DNA from: Nocardioidaceae bacterium
GTDB taxonomy: Bacteria; Actinomycetota; Actinomycetes; Propionibacteriales; Nocardioidaceae
Direction of reading: 5' to 3'
Assembly (NCBI GenBank): GCA_017744365.1
Contig: JAGIBL010000006.1
Span: 289,582 to 353,581 of the forward strand
Length of the DNA stretch: 64,000 bases
The notes under the pieces are model-generated. The model was given only the letters and a program-made list of their open reading frames with translations, was not told the DNA's origin and searched no databases. Below, in pieces: positions 48,632-57,299 of the stretch (its first letter is position 1; each line of letters starts with the position of its first letter). Both the position numbers and the translations under genes were made by a program.

Positions 48632-50200
48632 TCAGTGGGTGTCGACGAGGTGCTGGTACGCGTCCAGCCGCTCCCGTACGGCGGCGCGCTCGGCCTCGGT
48701 GGGGGCGGACGGGTCCCGCGCCGGGGGCAGGGCGCCGTACCGGAGCAGGGCCGCGGTGAGCAGCATCCGGGCCTTGGTCGCGGTCAGGTTGTCACCAGCG
48801 ATCGCCCACGGGGCGCGGCGGAAGACCATCCCGCCCGGGTGCCCGCGGCCGACCCGGACCACCGGCATCCCGGCGAAGGTGGCCAGCCGCATCGCCGCGT
48901 CGGTGCCCGGGTCCGTCGAGCCGTACGGCGCCATCCCCTCGACCACGAAGCCGGCCAGGCCCCCGTGCTCGAGCAGCCGGTCCACCTGCCACACCAGGTC
49001 GGGGCGCGGCGCGGCCTGCTCGCCGGGCCCGACCGCGACGTCGGCGTAGTGCCCGAAGGAGACCAGCGCGACCCGCGGCATCGCCGCGCCGCGCAGGCCG
49101 TCCGCGTCCCGGACCGGCACCGGCACGGCGCGCACGCCCCCGGCGAGGCTCCCGGCCACGCCGTCGACCTTCTCGGGCAGCGCGGTCAGCCGGACCTCGG
49201 AGCACCAGGTGTGCCGGCGATCGGGGACGAACGTCAGCCGGGGTGCCCAGTGCGCGCCCAGGTCGGCGACCACCCCGCCGTGCCCGCCCACGGTCACGTA
49301 CCCGCCCGGGCGAGCGTCGGTCTTGGCGACCTCGCGGCTGGCCAGCACCATCTCGTCGACGATCAGCACCGCGCCGACGCGGTCGCGGCCGTCGCCGTCG
49401 CGCCACACCCCGGAGCGCAGGTACTTGAGCCCGTCGACGATGTTCTTCGGGCCGTCCTGGCCGAGGCTGCGGTGGCTGCGCTGGGCGGCGTGGCCGACCA
49501 CGGGCACCGGGGTGTCGACCAGCAGGTTCAGCCAGTAGAGCGTCTCCTCGACGGTGGCGCTGCTCTCCAGCCACTGGATCCCGTCGTAGTCCCCGGACGA
49601 GGCCGCGGCCTGCACCTGGTTGGTGATCCGGGCCAGCGCGGCCAGGTCGGGCTCGCGGACCAGGTGCGGCGGCTCGTAGGGGAAGTAGTCCACGCCGAGG
49701 CGCTCCGGCTCGACGTCGCCCGGGACCCCGCGCGGGTAGCCGCCTCCGGGAGCCGCCCGGAAGAAGTCGAAGTCCGCCAGCTCGGAGAGCGCGACCGGGC
49801 GGCCGTCGCCGCCGACCTCGAATCGCTCGATCTCCTCGTAGAGGCGGCGGGCGTCGGGCAGGAAGGTCTGCCGCGTGTCTTCGGGAGACGCAGCCTCCAC
49901 GGTCCCGTCCCAGGGCGACCCGTCGGCCCGGCGGGCGGCGTACGGGAGCAGGAACAGCCCGTCCTCCGGGCGCAGCTCGACGCGGAGCACGGGGGTGCCG
50001 TCCTCGAGCCACGCGTCCGGAGGTCCGTACAGGTGCGCGGCCTGCTCCTCCAGCGGGTGCGCCGAGTACGCCTCGACGAGCACGGTCACCGGAGCGGCGA
50101 GCCGCTGCGGGCGCAGCGACCGGGCGCCGGTGAGCAGCGGCGGGGTGTTCGCGATGGTGGGCATCGGGCCGGTGAACACGGCGATGCGGGGTCGACTCAT
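48632..50200 (-). CDS. asparaginase-like amidohydrolase
   Basis: 522 residues, longer than the usual 330. The N-terminus RIAVFTGPMPTIANTPPLLT carries the TIANT motif of the L-asparaginase N-terminal domain (nucleophile Thr). VIVDEMVLASREVAKT-like and GLAGFVVEGMAPYGSTDPG / MRLATFAGMPVVRVGRGHPG segments match the second asparaginase domain. A large central region (about 100-260) is extra. It may release ammonia from an amide, fitting the amide product of the divergent nitrile hydratase. This order nitrile-to-amide-to-acid is inferred. Confidence 0.72.
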   Translation of the reverse strand: MSRPRIAVFTGPMPTIANTPPLLTGARSLRPQRLAAPVTVLVEAYSAHPLEEQAAHLYGPPDAWLEDGTPVLRVELRPEDGLFLLPYAARRADGSPWDGTVEAASPEDTRQTFLPDARRLYEEIERFEVGGDGRPVALSELADFDFFRAAPGGGYPRGVPGDVEPERLGVDYFPYEPPHLVREPDLAALARITNQVQAAASSGDYDGIQWLESSATVEETLYWLNLLVDTPVPVVGHAAQRSHRSLGQDGPKNIVDGLKYLRSGVWRDGDGRDRVGAVLIVDEMVLASREVAKTDARPGGYVTVGGHGGVVADLGAHWAPRLTFVPDRRHTWCSEVRLTALPEKVDGVAGSLAGGVRAVPVPVRDADGLRGAAMPRVALVSFGHYADVAVGPGEQAAPRPDLVWQVDRLLEHGGLAGFVVEGMAPYGSTDPGTDAAMRLATFAGMPVVRVGRGHPGGMVFRRAPWAIAGDNLTATKARMLLTAALLRYGALPPARDPSAPTEAERAAVRERLDAYQHLVDTH

Positions 50201-50208
50201 GAAGCCTC

Positions 50209-50242
50209 CTGACGGACCAATATACGCAGTGTACGATGTATT
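50209..50242. promoter_or_regulatory. nitrile hydratase promoter with island operator site B
   Basis: On the plus strand CTGACG (50209-50214) and TACGAT (50232-50237) are separated by 17 bp and the GTG start of nthB follows 8 bp later, suggesting a leaderless transcript. The operator-like sequence 50222-50239 (minus strand ACATCGTACACTGCGTAT) covers the -10. The same gap serves the divergent asparaginase-like gene. Confidence 0.65.
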
Positions 50243-50245
50243 TTC

Positions 50246-50899
50246 GTGGACGGCGTGCACGACCTCGGCGGCCTGGAAGGGTTCGGCGAGGTGCGGGTCG
50301 AGGGGTCCGGCGCGGTCGCCGGAGCACCCTGGGAGCTGCGCGCCCAGGGGCTGGCCCTGCTGGCCGCCGGCGAGTCGCTGCGCCCGCACCTCGAGGCGCT
50401 GCCGCCGGCGACGTACCTGTCCACGCCGTACTTCGCGCGCTGGCTGCTGGCCGTCGAGCGGCTGCTGCTCCAGCGCGGGAGCATCGACGCCGGCGACCTG
50501 GACCGCTGGCGCACCGCGATCGCCGAGGACGACTGCCCGGTGCCCGCCCGGCAGGACCCGGTCCTGGTCGCCGCGATGGACGCGCTGATGTCCACGGCGC
50601 CGGAGCTGCCCGCGGCCGTCGATCCCCTCTTCGCCGTGGGCACGCGGGTCCGGGTGCTCCGGCAGCGCGCCGTGACCGGGGTGTCCCGGTGCCCGCGCTA
50701 CGTCCGCGGCGCCCGCGGCCGGGTGGAGGGCATCCGCGGCGGGGAGGTCCCGCTGGACCGCCCGCGCGACGCCGCGCCCGAGCCGGTCTACACGGTGGCC
50801 TTCGCCTCGACCGAGCTGTGGGGACCCGGTGACGAGCCGCCCTTCACGGTGCACGTCGACCTCATCGAGCACGACCTGACGGGAGCAGACGATGACTGA
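50246..50899 (+). CDS. nthB: nitrile hydratase beta subunit
   Basis: 217 residues. It opens [16 protein letters not shown], the diagnostic beta-subunit N-terminus, and later has [20 protein letters not shown] and the C-terminal barrel [27 protein letters not shown], with [19 protein letters not shown] near the end. The subunit packs with alpha around the metal site; two Arg that stabilise the oxidised cysteines come from beta. Beta before alpha is typical for cobalt-type enzymes. It overlaps nthA by 8 bp. Confidence 0.95.
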   Translation: MDGVHDLGGLEGFGEVRVEGSGAVAGAPWELRAQGLALLAAGESLRPHLEALPPATYLSTPYFARWLLAVERLLLQRGSIDAGDLDRWRTAIAEDDCPVPARQDPVLVAAMDALMSTAPELPAAVDPLFAVGTRVRVLRQRAVTGVSRCPRYVRGARGRVEGIRGGEVPLDRPRDAAPEPVYTVAFASTELWGPGDEPPFTVHVDLIEHDLTGADDD

Positions 50900-51554
50900 C
50901 CACGAGCACGAGCACGGGCACGAGCACGGGCACGAGCACGGGCACGAGCACTACGACAGCCCGAAGGCTCGCCGGGCCCGCTCGGAGTACGAGCTGCGCA
51001 CGATGGCCCTGGAGGCGCTGCTCGTCGAGCGAGGGCTGGCGTCGACCGACGCGATCGACAGATACGTCGAGTACGTCGAACATCGGCTCGGCCCGCACCA
51101 CGGCGCCCGGGTGGTCGCGCACGCCTGGGCGGACCCGTCGTACGCCGCGAGGCTGCTGGCCGACGGGACCGCCGCGGCCGCCGAGCTCGGCATCGAGGGC
51201 ATCGAGGGCGCCCGCGTCCGGGTGGTCGCGAACAGCGCGGGGGTGCACAACCTGGTGGTCTGCACGCTCTGCTCCTGCTACCCGTGGTCGCTGCTGGGGG
51301 CGCCGCCGCTCTGGTACAAGAGCTTCGCCTACCGCTCCCGCGCGGTCGCCGAGCCACGGGCGGTGCTGCGCGAGTTCGGCACCGAGCTGGACGACGAGGT
51401 CGAGGTGCGGGTCTGGGACTCGACCGCGGAGACCCGCTACCTGGTGCTGCCGGAGCGACCGGCCGGCACCGAGGGCTGGTCCGAGGACGAGCTGGCCGCG
51501 CTGGTGACCCGGGACTCGATGATCGGCGCGGGCATGCCGCTGGCGCCCGCGTAG
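50892..51554 (+). CDS. nthA: nitrile hydratase alpha subunit, cobalt type, with His-rich N-terminus
   Basis: 220 residues. The metal motif is [15 protein letters not shown] (Cys124, Cys127, Cys129); Thr in C-T-L-C-S-C is the cobalt-type signature (iron type has Ser). Residues 3-20 alternate His with Glu/Gly (about nine His in 18), an unusual tail that may bind or store cobalt or nickel. The rest, e.g. [21 protein letters not shown], is standard. The enzyme hydrates nitriles to amides in the cytosol. Confidence 0.95.
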   Translation: MTDHEHEHGHEHGHEHGHEHYDSPKARRARSEYELRTMALEALLVERGLASTDAIDRYVEYVEHRLGPHHGARVVAHAWADPSYAARLLADGTAAAAELGIEGIEGARVRVVANSAGVHNLVVCTLCSCYPWSLLGAPPLWYKSFAYRSRAVAEPRAVLREFGTELDDEVEVRVWDSTAETRYLVLPERPAGTEGWSEDELAALVTRDSMIGAGMPLAPA

Positions 51555-51602
51555 GCGGGGCTCGTCGGCGGGGCTCGTCGGCGGGGCGCGTAGGCGGGGC
51601 TC
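51551..51602. repeat. four 13-bp tandem repeats at the ends of nthA and its convergent accessory gene
   Basis: Four contiguous 13-bp units (gtaggcggggctc, gtcggcggggctc, gtcggcggggcgc, gtaggcggggctc). The first unit contains the nthA stop codon (51552-51554) and the last touches the stop of the convergent gene (51601-51603). It may have arisen by slippage in the gap between convergent genes. Confidence 0.9.
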
Positions 51603-52176
51603 AGTCCGCCAGCGGCAGGAAGAGCACGTCGTCGAGCAGGTGGTGCAGCCGCTCCAGCTCGACGGGGACGTCACGGAGCAGCCGCTCGTGGCGATCGAAG
51701 AGGCGCAGGCCCGCGGCGCTCTCGCCCCAGTAGGCCTCCAGGTAGCGGGCCCGGGACCACAGCTCGCGTCCGGTCATCGCCGCGGCCCAGGACCGGTTGC
51801 CGTCGTCGACGCGCAGCGACAGCACCCGGATCGGGCCGTGCTCGGGGTCGTCGACCGGGTAGCTGCCGGCGTGCAGCCGGGCCCGGCGCAAGCCGATCTG
51901 GTCGCCCTCGGTCACCACCGCACGCTCGAGGGCGTGCACCACGGACTCGAAGTAGAGCGAGCCGGGGACGTCGGCCAGCACCTGCCGCAGCTCGGTGCGC
52001 ACGCCGTCGGCGGACAGCCCGTCGGTCAGCCCGTCGGTCAGCCCGTGGGCCAGCGCGTAGGCCCGGCCCTGCCAGGGCTCGGCGAAGACGAGCCCGGGAT
52101 CGTCCCAGCCGGGTCCCGCCGCGCTCCGTTCCGGAGGCGACGGGACCCGGGAGGGTCGGTGTCCGAGCTCGTTCAG
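51601..52176 (-). CDS. nitrile hydratase accessory/activator-like protein with C-terminal extension
   Basis: About 191 residues. LVFAEPWQGRAYALAHGL is the signature of nitrile hydratase accessory proteins, and SLYFESVVHALERAVVTEGD follows their YxEhWxxALE pattern. The C-terminal 100 residues are not typical. No ATG or GTG fits: the best-placed start is a CTG at 52174-52176 with GAAGG upstream and overlapping the TGA of the binding-protein gene; a GTG at 52230 inside that gene is the alternative. A short duplication (LTDGLTDGL) follows the motif. It lies convergent to nthBA instead of downstream as usual. Confidence 0.65.
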   Translation of the reverse strand: MNELGHRPSRVPSPPERSAAGPGWDDPGLVFAEPWQGRAYALAHGLTDGLTDGLSADGVRTELRQVLADVPGSLYFESVVHALERAVVTEGDQIGLRRARLHAGSYPVDDPEHGPIRVLSLRVDDGNRSWAAAMTGRELWSRARYLEAYWGESAAGLRLFDRHERLLRDVPVELERLHHLLDDVLFLPLAD

Positions 52177-53093
52177 GAGGTTGCCTTCACGACCTCGGAC
52201 TGGGTGATGGCCGCCTCGTCGACGTCCCACTTCTTGAGGATGTCGAGGTAGCTGCCGTCCTGGATCACCGCGTTGAGCGCGACGTTGATCGCCTCGGCGA
52301 GCTGCTCGTCGTCCTTGCCGACGGCAATGCCGTAGGGGCTGGTCTTGACGATGCCGCCGACGATCTTGAACTGGCCGTCGGACTTCTGGGCCATGTACGC
52401 GTTCGCGGTGAAGTCGCGGTAGCAGACGTCCGCGCGGCCCGTGGCGACCGCCTGGTTGGGCGCGGCGGCGTCGGAGAAGTTCACGACCTTGATCGGCGAC
52501 TTCCCGTTCGCGACGCAGTTCTCCTTGCTGTAGTTCTCCAGGTACTCCCCGTGCAGCGACCCGGTGGTGTTGGCCGCGGTCTTGCCGCACAGGTCCTCGA
52601 AGCCCTCGATGTGCTTCGGGTTGTCGCCCTTGACCAGCAGCGAGCCGCCGGCGTCCATGTACTTCACGAAGTTGACCTGCTTGGACCGCTCCGGGGTGAT
52701 GCTCATCGAGGAGATGGCGATGTCGTAGCGACCGGCGTCGATGCCCGGCAGGATCGCGTCGAAGCTGACGTTCTCGAACTTGAAGTCGACGCCGAGCTGC
52801 TTGCCCAGCGCCGCGCCCAGCTCGACCGAGAACCCGGTCGGGGTCTTGCCGTCCTCCTCGTAGAACTGCTCGGGCGGGTAGCCGAAGGTCGAGGCCACCC
52901 GGACCACGCCGGCCTTCTTGATCTCGGCCGGCAGCAGCTTGGCCGCCTCGGCGTTCTCAGCAGTGGTGCTCGCCTTCTTGTCTCCGGAGTCGTCCGAACC
53001 GCATGCGGCGACGGTGGTCATCGCCAGAGCGGCGACCGCGACTCCGGCCAGGACGGCGCGCAGCCGGCCTCGTCGAGTGAGTTGCTTGTTCAA
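52173..53093 (-). CDS. amino-acid-type ABC transporter substrate-binding lipoprotein
   Basis: 306 residues. Signal peptide LRAVLAGVAVAALAMTTVAAC with lipobox Cys31. VVRVASTFGYPPEQFYEEDG, GFSVELGAALGKQLGVDFKFE and RYDIAISSMSITPERSKQVNF are SBP_bac_3 motifs. Partners are the permease at 47255 and the ATPase at 56036. An island operator-like sequence is 50 bp upstream. Ligand: a small amino acid or analogue; the specific compound cannot be read from sequence. Confidence 0.93.
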   Translation of the reverse strand: MNKQLTRRGRLRAVLAGVAVAALAMTTVAACGSDDSGDKKASTTAENAEAAKLLPAEIKKAGVVRVASTFGYPPEQFYEEDGKTPTGFSVELGAALGKQLGVDFKFENVSFDAILPGIDAGRYDIAISSMSITPERSKQVNFVKYMDAGGSLLVKGDNPKHIEGFEDLCGKTAANTTGSLHGEYLENYSKENCVANGKSPIKVVNFSDAAAPNQAVATGRADVCYRDFTANAYMAQKSDGQFKIVGGIVKTSPYGIAVGKDDEQLAEAINVALNAVIQDGSYLDILKKWDVDEAAITQSEVVKATS

Positions 53094-53141
53094 CGCGGGT
53101 CTCCCCTTCCGCCTGGACCGGGTGTCCAGCTGGGTCCATTT

Positions 53142-53225
53142 TTATGCACAGTACGACATAGTTGGCAAGAGGTTCGCCAAGCATTTCGGCCTCCTGAGCG
53201 AGAAACAAATGCGTATACGCCGTAC
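53142..53225. promoter_or_regulatory. AT-rich promoter region of the binding protein gene with site C
   Basis: The minus strand reads ATGTCGTACTGTGCATAA at 53142-53159, similar to the other island sites. A second symmetric sequence, GCGTATACGC, lies at 53211-53220. The region is visibly less GC-rich than the flanks and separates the TPP-enzyme gene end (53232) from the binding protein start (53093). Confidence 0.6.
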
Positions 53226-53231
53226 CTGGGA

Positions 53232-53831
53232 TCAGACGGCCCAGATCGTGGGGACCAGTCCGCGGTCCTCGAGGGTGCGCCGGAAGGTGATCGCGGCCTC
53301 GACGATGTCGAACGGGTAGGCCTGCGAGGCCCCCGCCGTCTTCACGTTCTCCGGTCCCACGTCGGCCACGATCAGGTGCGGCCCGGGCACAGTGGTCGCG
53401 TGCCGGAACGCGGCCTCCACCCCGGCCACGTCGTCGACCCGGACGGCCTGGGCGATGCCGGCGCCGCGGGCCACCTGCACCAGGTCGGTGCCGGCGGCCT
53501 CCGCGGTCGGCTGCGCCCCGGTGCTGGCGAAGGAGCGGTTGTTGACCACCAGCACCACCAGGTTGGCCGGGGCGTAGCGGGCCACCGTGGTCAGCGTGGC
53601 CATCCCGGCGATCATCGAGCCGTCGCCCTCGACGGCGTAGACGTGCTGGTCCGGCAGCGCCAGCGCCAGACCGAGGCAGACGGCCGTGGGGTAGGCCAGC
53701 TCCATGTTGTAGAGCGTGGCCGGCTCGTGGGCCACCTCGCGCAGCACCCGGCCGCCGAAGCTGGGACCGGTGACGGCGGGTGCGTTGCCTCGGTAGCGGG
53801 CGAAGACCTCGAGCAGCTCGCGGCGGTTCAT
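53232..53831 (-). CDS. thiamine-diphosphate enzyme, C-terminal (pyrophosphate-binding) subunit, sulfopyruvate/phosphonopyruvate decarboxylase beta-like
   Basis: 199 residues. YNMELAYPTAVCLGLALALP and VEGDGSMIAGMATLTTVARY...LVVLVVNNRSFASTG form the TPP motif GDGS-x-NN. The short size means it is only the PP domain and must pair with the alpha protein encoded just upstream (ATGA overlap). Split enzymes of this kind include sulfopyruvate decarboxylase (ComDE) and phosphonopyruvate decarboxylase. It probably decarboxylates a 2-oxo acid made by the aminotransferase at 54421. Confidence 0.82.
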   Translation of the reverse strand: MNRRELLEVFARYRGNAPAVTGPSFGGRVLREVAHEPATLYNMELAYPTAVCLGLALALPDQHVYAVEGDGSMIAGMATLTTVARYAPANLVVLVVNNRSFASTGAQPTAEAAGTDLVQVARGAGIAQAVRVDDVAGVEAAFRHATTVPGPHLIVADVGPENVKTAGASQAYPFDIVEAAITFRRTLEDRGLVPTIWAV

Positions 53832-54400
53832 GCGCGACCGTCCTCGGCCGCGTACTCGTCGACGTGCAGGCTGTGCCGCGGGAACAGCACCGCCACCGGG
53901 CGGCGGTCGCCCCGGACGGTCAGCTGGGCCTCGCGGACCAGCACCGGGATCTCGCGCTTGTCCCGGACGACGACGTAGGGGATGCCGAGGGCGCGCAGCA
54001 GCGGCTCGCTGGTCCTCCGCGCCGCCGCGGTGTAGTCGTGCCGCTCCCCCAGCGCCTCGTTGTGGCCGGCCAGGATGAGCAGCGGGGTGCGCTGCACGAT
54101 CGCCCGGGCCAGGATCAACGCGCTCAGGCCGAGCCCGGAGGCCTCGGTGAGCAGCACCGGCCAGCGGCCGCCGAGGAACGCACCGGCAGCGATGGCCACG
54201 CCCTCGTCCTCGCGGGCCACCGAGACGCTGAGCACGTCCGGGTCCTCCTCCAGCGCCCGCATCACCGGGTACAGGATCGTCTCGGGCAGGTAGGCGGCGA
54301 AGTCCACGCCGGCCTGGCGCAGCGCCCGGTGCACGGCGTCGACCGCCTCCGGGTCGTGCACGAAGCCGGCTCGCCCGGGTGGTGCTGAGGTGACGGTCAC
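53828..54400 (-). CDS. thiamine-diphosphate enzyme, N-terminal (Pyr-binding) subunit
   Basis: 190 residues from GTG 54400, preceded by GAAGGAGAG. DAVHRALRQAGVDFAAYLPETILYP and SVAREDEGVAIAAGAFLGGRW contain the catalytic Glu (REDEGVAIAAG), and LLILAGHNEALGERHDYT follows the ComD pattern. It pairs with the beta-like subunit downstream. Together they make a complete 2-oxo-acid decarboxylase in two chains. Confidence 0.82.
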   Translation of the reverse strand: MTVTSAPPGRAGFVHDPEAVDAVHRALRQAGVDFAAYLPETILYPVMRALEEDPDVLSVSVAREDEGVAIAAGAFLGGRWPVLLTEASGLGLSALILARAIVQRTPLLILAGHNEALGERHDYTAAARRTSEPLLRALGIPYVVVRDKREIPVLVREAQLTVRGDRRPVAVLFPRHSLHVDEYAAEDGRA

Positions 54401-54420
54401 AGGGATCTCTCCTTCGAGGG

Positions 54421-55560
54421 TCAGACGGCGAGCAGCCGGTCGAGTCCGAGCCGGAGGTCGTCGTACGCGGTGGCCAGCGAGAGCCGCAGGAAGCCCTCGC
54501 CGTTGGTGCCGAACGCGGTGCCCGGGGTGGTGGCGACACCGTGGTCGAGCAGCAAGCTGGTGGCGAACTCCTCGCTGCTCTTCCCGAAGTCGCGCACGTC
54601 CAGCCAGACGTAGAAGCCGCCGTCGGGCCGCAGCGCGGAGTAGCGCGACCCGTCGATGCGGGCGAGCACCAGGTCGCGGTGCCGGCGGTACTGCTCGCGC
54701 CAGTCGTCCAGGTACTCCTGCGGGCCCTCGATCGCGGCCAGCGCGGCGTACTGGGCGGGGGTGTTCACGCACATCACGCTCGGCTGCAGCAGCCCGAGCA
54801 CCGGGGTGACCACCTCGTGCGGGACCGCCACGTAGCCGACCCGCCAGCCGGTCATCGCGTACACCTTGGAGAAGGAGTACACCGAGACCACCCGCTCGGG
54901 CGTGCCCTCGAGCGAGCCGATGCTGACGAACTCGCCGGAGAAGTCGACGCCGTCGTAGCACTCGTCGGAGACGATCCAGAGGTCGTGGGCGGCCGCGAAC
55001 TCGAAGAGCCGCTCGGCCAGGGCTCGGTCGATGACGCTGCCCAGCGGGTTGGACGGTGAGTTCAGCACGATGGCGCGGGTGTCCGGGCGGACCAGGCTCG
55101 CCAGCTGGTCGAGATCGGGCAGGTAGCGGTTCGACGCGTCCAGGTCGTAGGAGACCGGCGTCGCCCCGAAGGCGCGGGTCATCATCGTGAAGTTCGACCA
55201 GCCCGGGTTGGGCAGCAGCACCGAGGTGCTCTGGTCGAGCATGCTGCCCAGCACCGCGAACAGCGCGTTGGCGCCGCCGTTGGTGACCAGCACCTGGCCA
55301 CCGTCGACCTCGATGCCGTTGACCTTGCCGATCTTCTCGGCCAGCGCCTCGCGCAGCTCGGGCAGCCCGGGCGTCGGCGAGTACCGGGTCCGGTGGTCGA
55401 CGGCCGCGGCGTGGTGCGCGGCGGCGACGACGTGCGGCGCGGTCTCGAAGCCGGGCTCGCCCACCTCCAGGTGCACCACGTCCTCGCGGCCCCAGGCCAG
55501 CTCCATCATCTTGCGGACCCCGGACTGCGGACGGTTCAGCGCGGCCTCGGTGAGCCTCAT
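54421..55560 (-). CDS. class I/II aminotransferase (aspartate aminotransferase-like)
   Basis: 379 residues. HLEVGEPGFETAPHVVAA, TPGLPELREALAEKIGKVNG, LNSPSNPLGSVIDR and YSFSKVYAMTGWRVGYVAVP (Schiff-base Lys in SFSKVYAMTG; Arg of WRVGY) identify fold-type I. RPDGGFYVWLDVRDF and FLRLSLATAYDDLR near the end bind the carboxylate. It would convert an imported amino acid to a 2-oxo acid for the split decarboxylase. Its start overlaps the MarR stop (ATGA). Confidence 0.92.
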   Translation of the reverse strand: MRLTEAALNRPQSGVRKMMELAWGREDVVHLEVGEPGFETAPHVVAAAHHAAAVDHRTRYSPTPGLPELREALAEKIGKVNGIEVDGGQVLVTNGGANALFAVLGSMLDQSTSVLLPNPGWSNFTMMTRAFGATPVSYDLDASNRYLPDLDQLASLVRPDTRAIVLNSPSNPLGSVIDRALAERLFEFAAAHDLWIVSDECYDGVDFSGEFVSIGSLEGTPERVVSVYSFSKVYAMTGWRVGYVAVPHEVVTPVLGLLQPSVMCVNTPAQYAALAAIEGPQEYLDDWREQYRRHRDLVLARIDGSRYSALRPDGGFYVWLDVRDFGKSSEEFATSLLLDHGVATTPGTAFGTNGEGFLRLSLATAYDDLRLGLDRLLAV

Positions 55561-56036
55561 CGGGTTCTCCTCTCGTGAATCACACGGGTCTCGGTCTCCA
55601 GGCCCACCATCTGGGCGAGCATTTTCACGAACAGCTCGTGGTACTCCGGCGGCAGCGGGTCGAGCACCTGGTCGCGCAGGCCGGCGGTCCGCTCGCGCGC
55701 GAGGCGGAGCAGCTCGACGCCCGCGTCGGTGAGGTAGAGCGCCTTGGCACGCCCGTCGCCGGGGGCAGGCCGGCGGTCGATCAGCCCGCGCTTGACCAGC
55801 CGCGGCGTCATCTCCGAGAGCGTGCCGCGGTCCATCCCGGTCAGGCCGGTGAGCATGCTGATGTTGCCGCCGGCGCAGCGGTCCACGGCGTGCAGCAGCG
55901 CCGCCTGCCGGGGGGTCAGGTCGAGGTCGGCCATCGCCTCGTTGAAGAGCAGGTCGCCACGGGCGTGCGCGAGCCGGAGCAGGAAGTTGACGTTGTGGGT
56001 GAGGTCGAAGCCACGACCCGCCCCGCCCAGCGTCAT
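55557..56036 (-). CDS. MarR family regulator, paralogue of the gene at 46804-47265
   Basis: 159 residues from ATG 56036, overlapping the ATPase stop (TGATG). FDLTHNVNFLLRLAHARGDL, LDLTPRQAALLHAVDRCAGG, TGMDRGTLSEMTPRLVKRGL and LPPEYHELFVKMLAQMVGLE mirror the other MarR paralogue. Being embedded in the operon, it is the better candidate for local control of the island. Confidence 0.92.
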   Translation of the reverse strand: MTLGGAGRGFDLTHNVNFLLRLAHARGDLLFNEAMADLDLTPRQAALLHAVDRCAGGNISMLTGLTGMDRGTLSEMTPRLVKRGLIDRRPAPGDGRAKALYLTDAGVELLRLARERTAGLRDQVLDPLPPEYHELFVKMLAQMVGLETETRVIHERRTR

Positions 56037-56839
56037 CAACTCTCTCCGCGACGCAGCACGCTGGACAGGAACCGCTGGGTGCGCACGTGCTGGGGCCGGG
56101 TCAGGATCTCGTCCGGCGCGCCGCGCTCGACGACCACGCCGCCGTCCATGAACACCACCTGGTCGGCGACGTCGCGGGCGAAGGCGATCTCGTGGGTGAC
56201 GATCACCATCGTCACGCCCGCCTCGGCCAGTGCCCGGATGACCTCGAGCACCTCGCCGACCAGCTCGGGGTCCAGCGCCGAGGTGGGCTCGTCGAAGAGC
56301 ATCAGCTTGGGCTTCATCGCCAGCGCCCGGGCGATGGCGACGCGCTGCTGCTGGCCGCCCGAAAGGCTGCTGGGGTAGGCGTGCGCCTTGTCGGCCAGCC
56401 CGACCTGCTCGAGCAGCGCCATCGCCTCGGCGAGCACCTCGGACTTGCTCCGGCGCAGCACCCCGACCGGGCCCTTCGCCACGTTCTCCAGCGCGGTCAT
56501 GTGCGGGAACAGGTTGAACCGCTGGAAGACCATCCCGATCGACGAGCGCTGCTTGCAGATCGCCGACTCGTTGAGCTCGTGCAGCCGGCCGTCCTCGCGC
56601 ATCCGGTAGCCCACGTAGTCGCCGTCGACCGCGATCCGGCCGCTGTCGAACTTCTCCAGGTGGTTGATGCAGCGCAGCAGCGTGGTCTTCCCGGAGCCGG
56701 ACGGCCCGATCAGGCAGGCGACCTCGCGCGGCTGCACGGTCAGGTCGATGCCCTGGAGCACCTCGTGGCTGCCGAAGGACTTGCGCACCCGCTCGGCGCG
56801 GACCATGGGCCGGGGGCCCTGGATCGTCTCAGTGGTCAT
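56036..56839 (-). CDS. amino-acid-type ABC transporter ATPase
   Basis: 267 residues. Walker [22 protein letters not shown]-loop [17 protein letters not shown], signature [16 protein letters not shown], Walker [21 protein letters not shown] and H-loop [13 protein letters not shown] match GlnQ/HisP. It completes the importer formed with the permease at 47255 and binding protein at 52173. Starts 11 bp inside the end of the molybdenum hydroxylase small-subunit gene. Confidence 0.95.
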   Translation of the reverse strand: MTTETIQGPRPMVRAERVRKSFGSHEVLQGIDLTVQPREVACLIGPSGSGKTTLLRCINHLEKFDSGRIAVDGDYVGYRMREDGRLHELNESAICKQRSSIGMVFQRFNLFPHMTALENVAKGPVGVLRRSKSEVLAEAMALLEQVGLADKAHAYPSSLSGGQQQRVAIARALAMKPKLMLFDEPTSALDPELVGEVLEVIRALAEAGVTMVIVTHEIAFARDVADQVVFMDGGVVVERGAPDEILTRPQHVRTQRFLSSVLRRGES

Positions 56840-57299
56840 CGTCGATCTCCCGTCGTTGGGTTCTCTGGATCGCGCGGACGATGCCCGCGTAGCCGGTGCA
56901 GCGGCAGACGTTCCCGGCCAGCGCGCGCCGCACGTCCGTCTCCCCGGGGTCTCCGGTCAGCAGTGCGTGCGCGCGCACGATCTGGCCGGGCGTGCAGAAG
57001 CCGCACTGGAAGCCGCCCTCGTCGGCGAACGCGGCGCGCAGCTCCGCGGTCTCCTCGGCCAGTCCCTCGACGGTGCGCACCTCGCCGCGGACGGTGCCGG
57101 CGAGCGTCACGCACGAGACCACCGGCCGGCCGTCGACCAGGACGGTGCAGGCGCCACACTCGCCGAGCCCGCAGGCGGCCTTGGCGCCGGTCAGCCCGAG
57201 CCGGTCGCGGAGCACGTCGAGCAGCCGCTCCGGCCCGGCGAGGTCGAGGTCGTGGTCGGTGCCGTTGACGCGCAGTGTCGTCTTCCGGGTCCTCCTCAT
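56829..57299 (-). CDS. molybdenum hydroxylase [2Fe-2S] small subunit
   Basis: 156 residues. [20 protein letters not shown] holds the plant-type [2Fe-2S] cluster, and [18 protein letters not shown] plus [15 protein letters not shown] the second [2Fe-2S] cluster of the xanthine oxidase family. It passes electrons from the molybdopterin site to FAD. ATG overlaps the large-subunit stop (ATGA). Confidence 0.95.
   Translation of the reverse strand: MRRTRKTTLRVNGTDHDLDLAGPERLLDVLRDRLGLTGAKAACGLGECGACTVLVDGRPVVSCVTLAGTVRGEVRTVEGLAEETAELRAAFADEGGFQCGFCTPGQIVRAHALLTGDPGETDVRRALAGNVCRCTGYAGIVRAIQRTQRREIDDDH

Noticed and set aside
53232..55560. Firm assignment as cysteate/sulfopyruvate pathway
   Set aside because: The family match is real but no other sulfonate gene is visible, so the substrate is left open.
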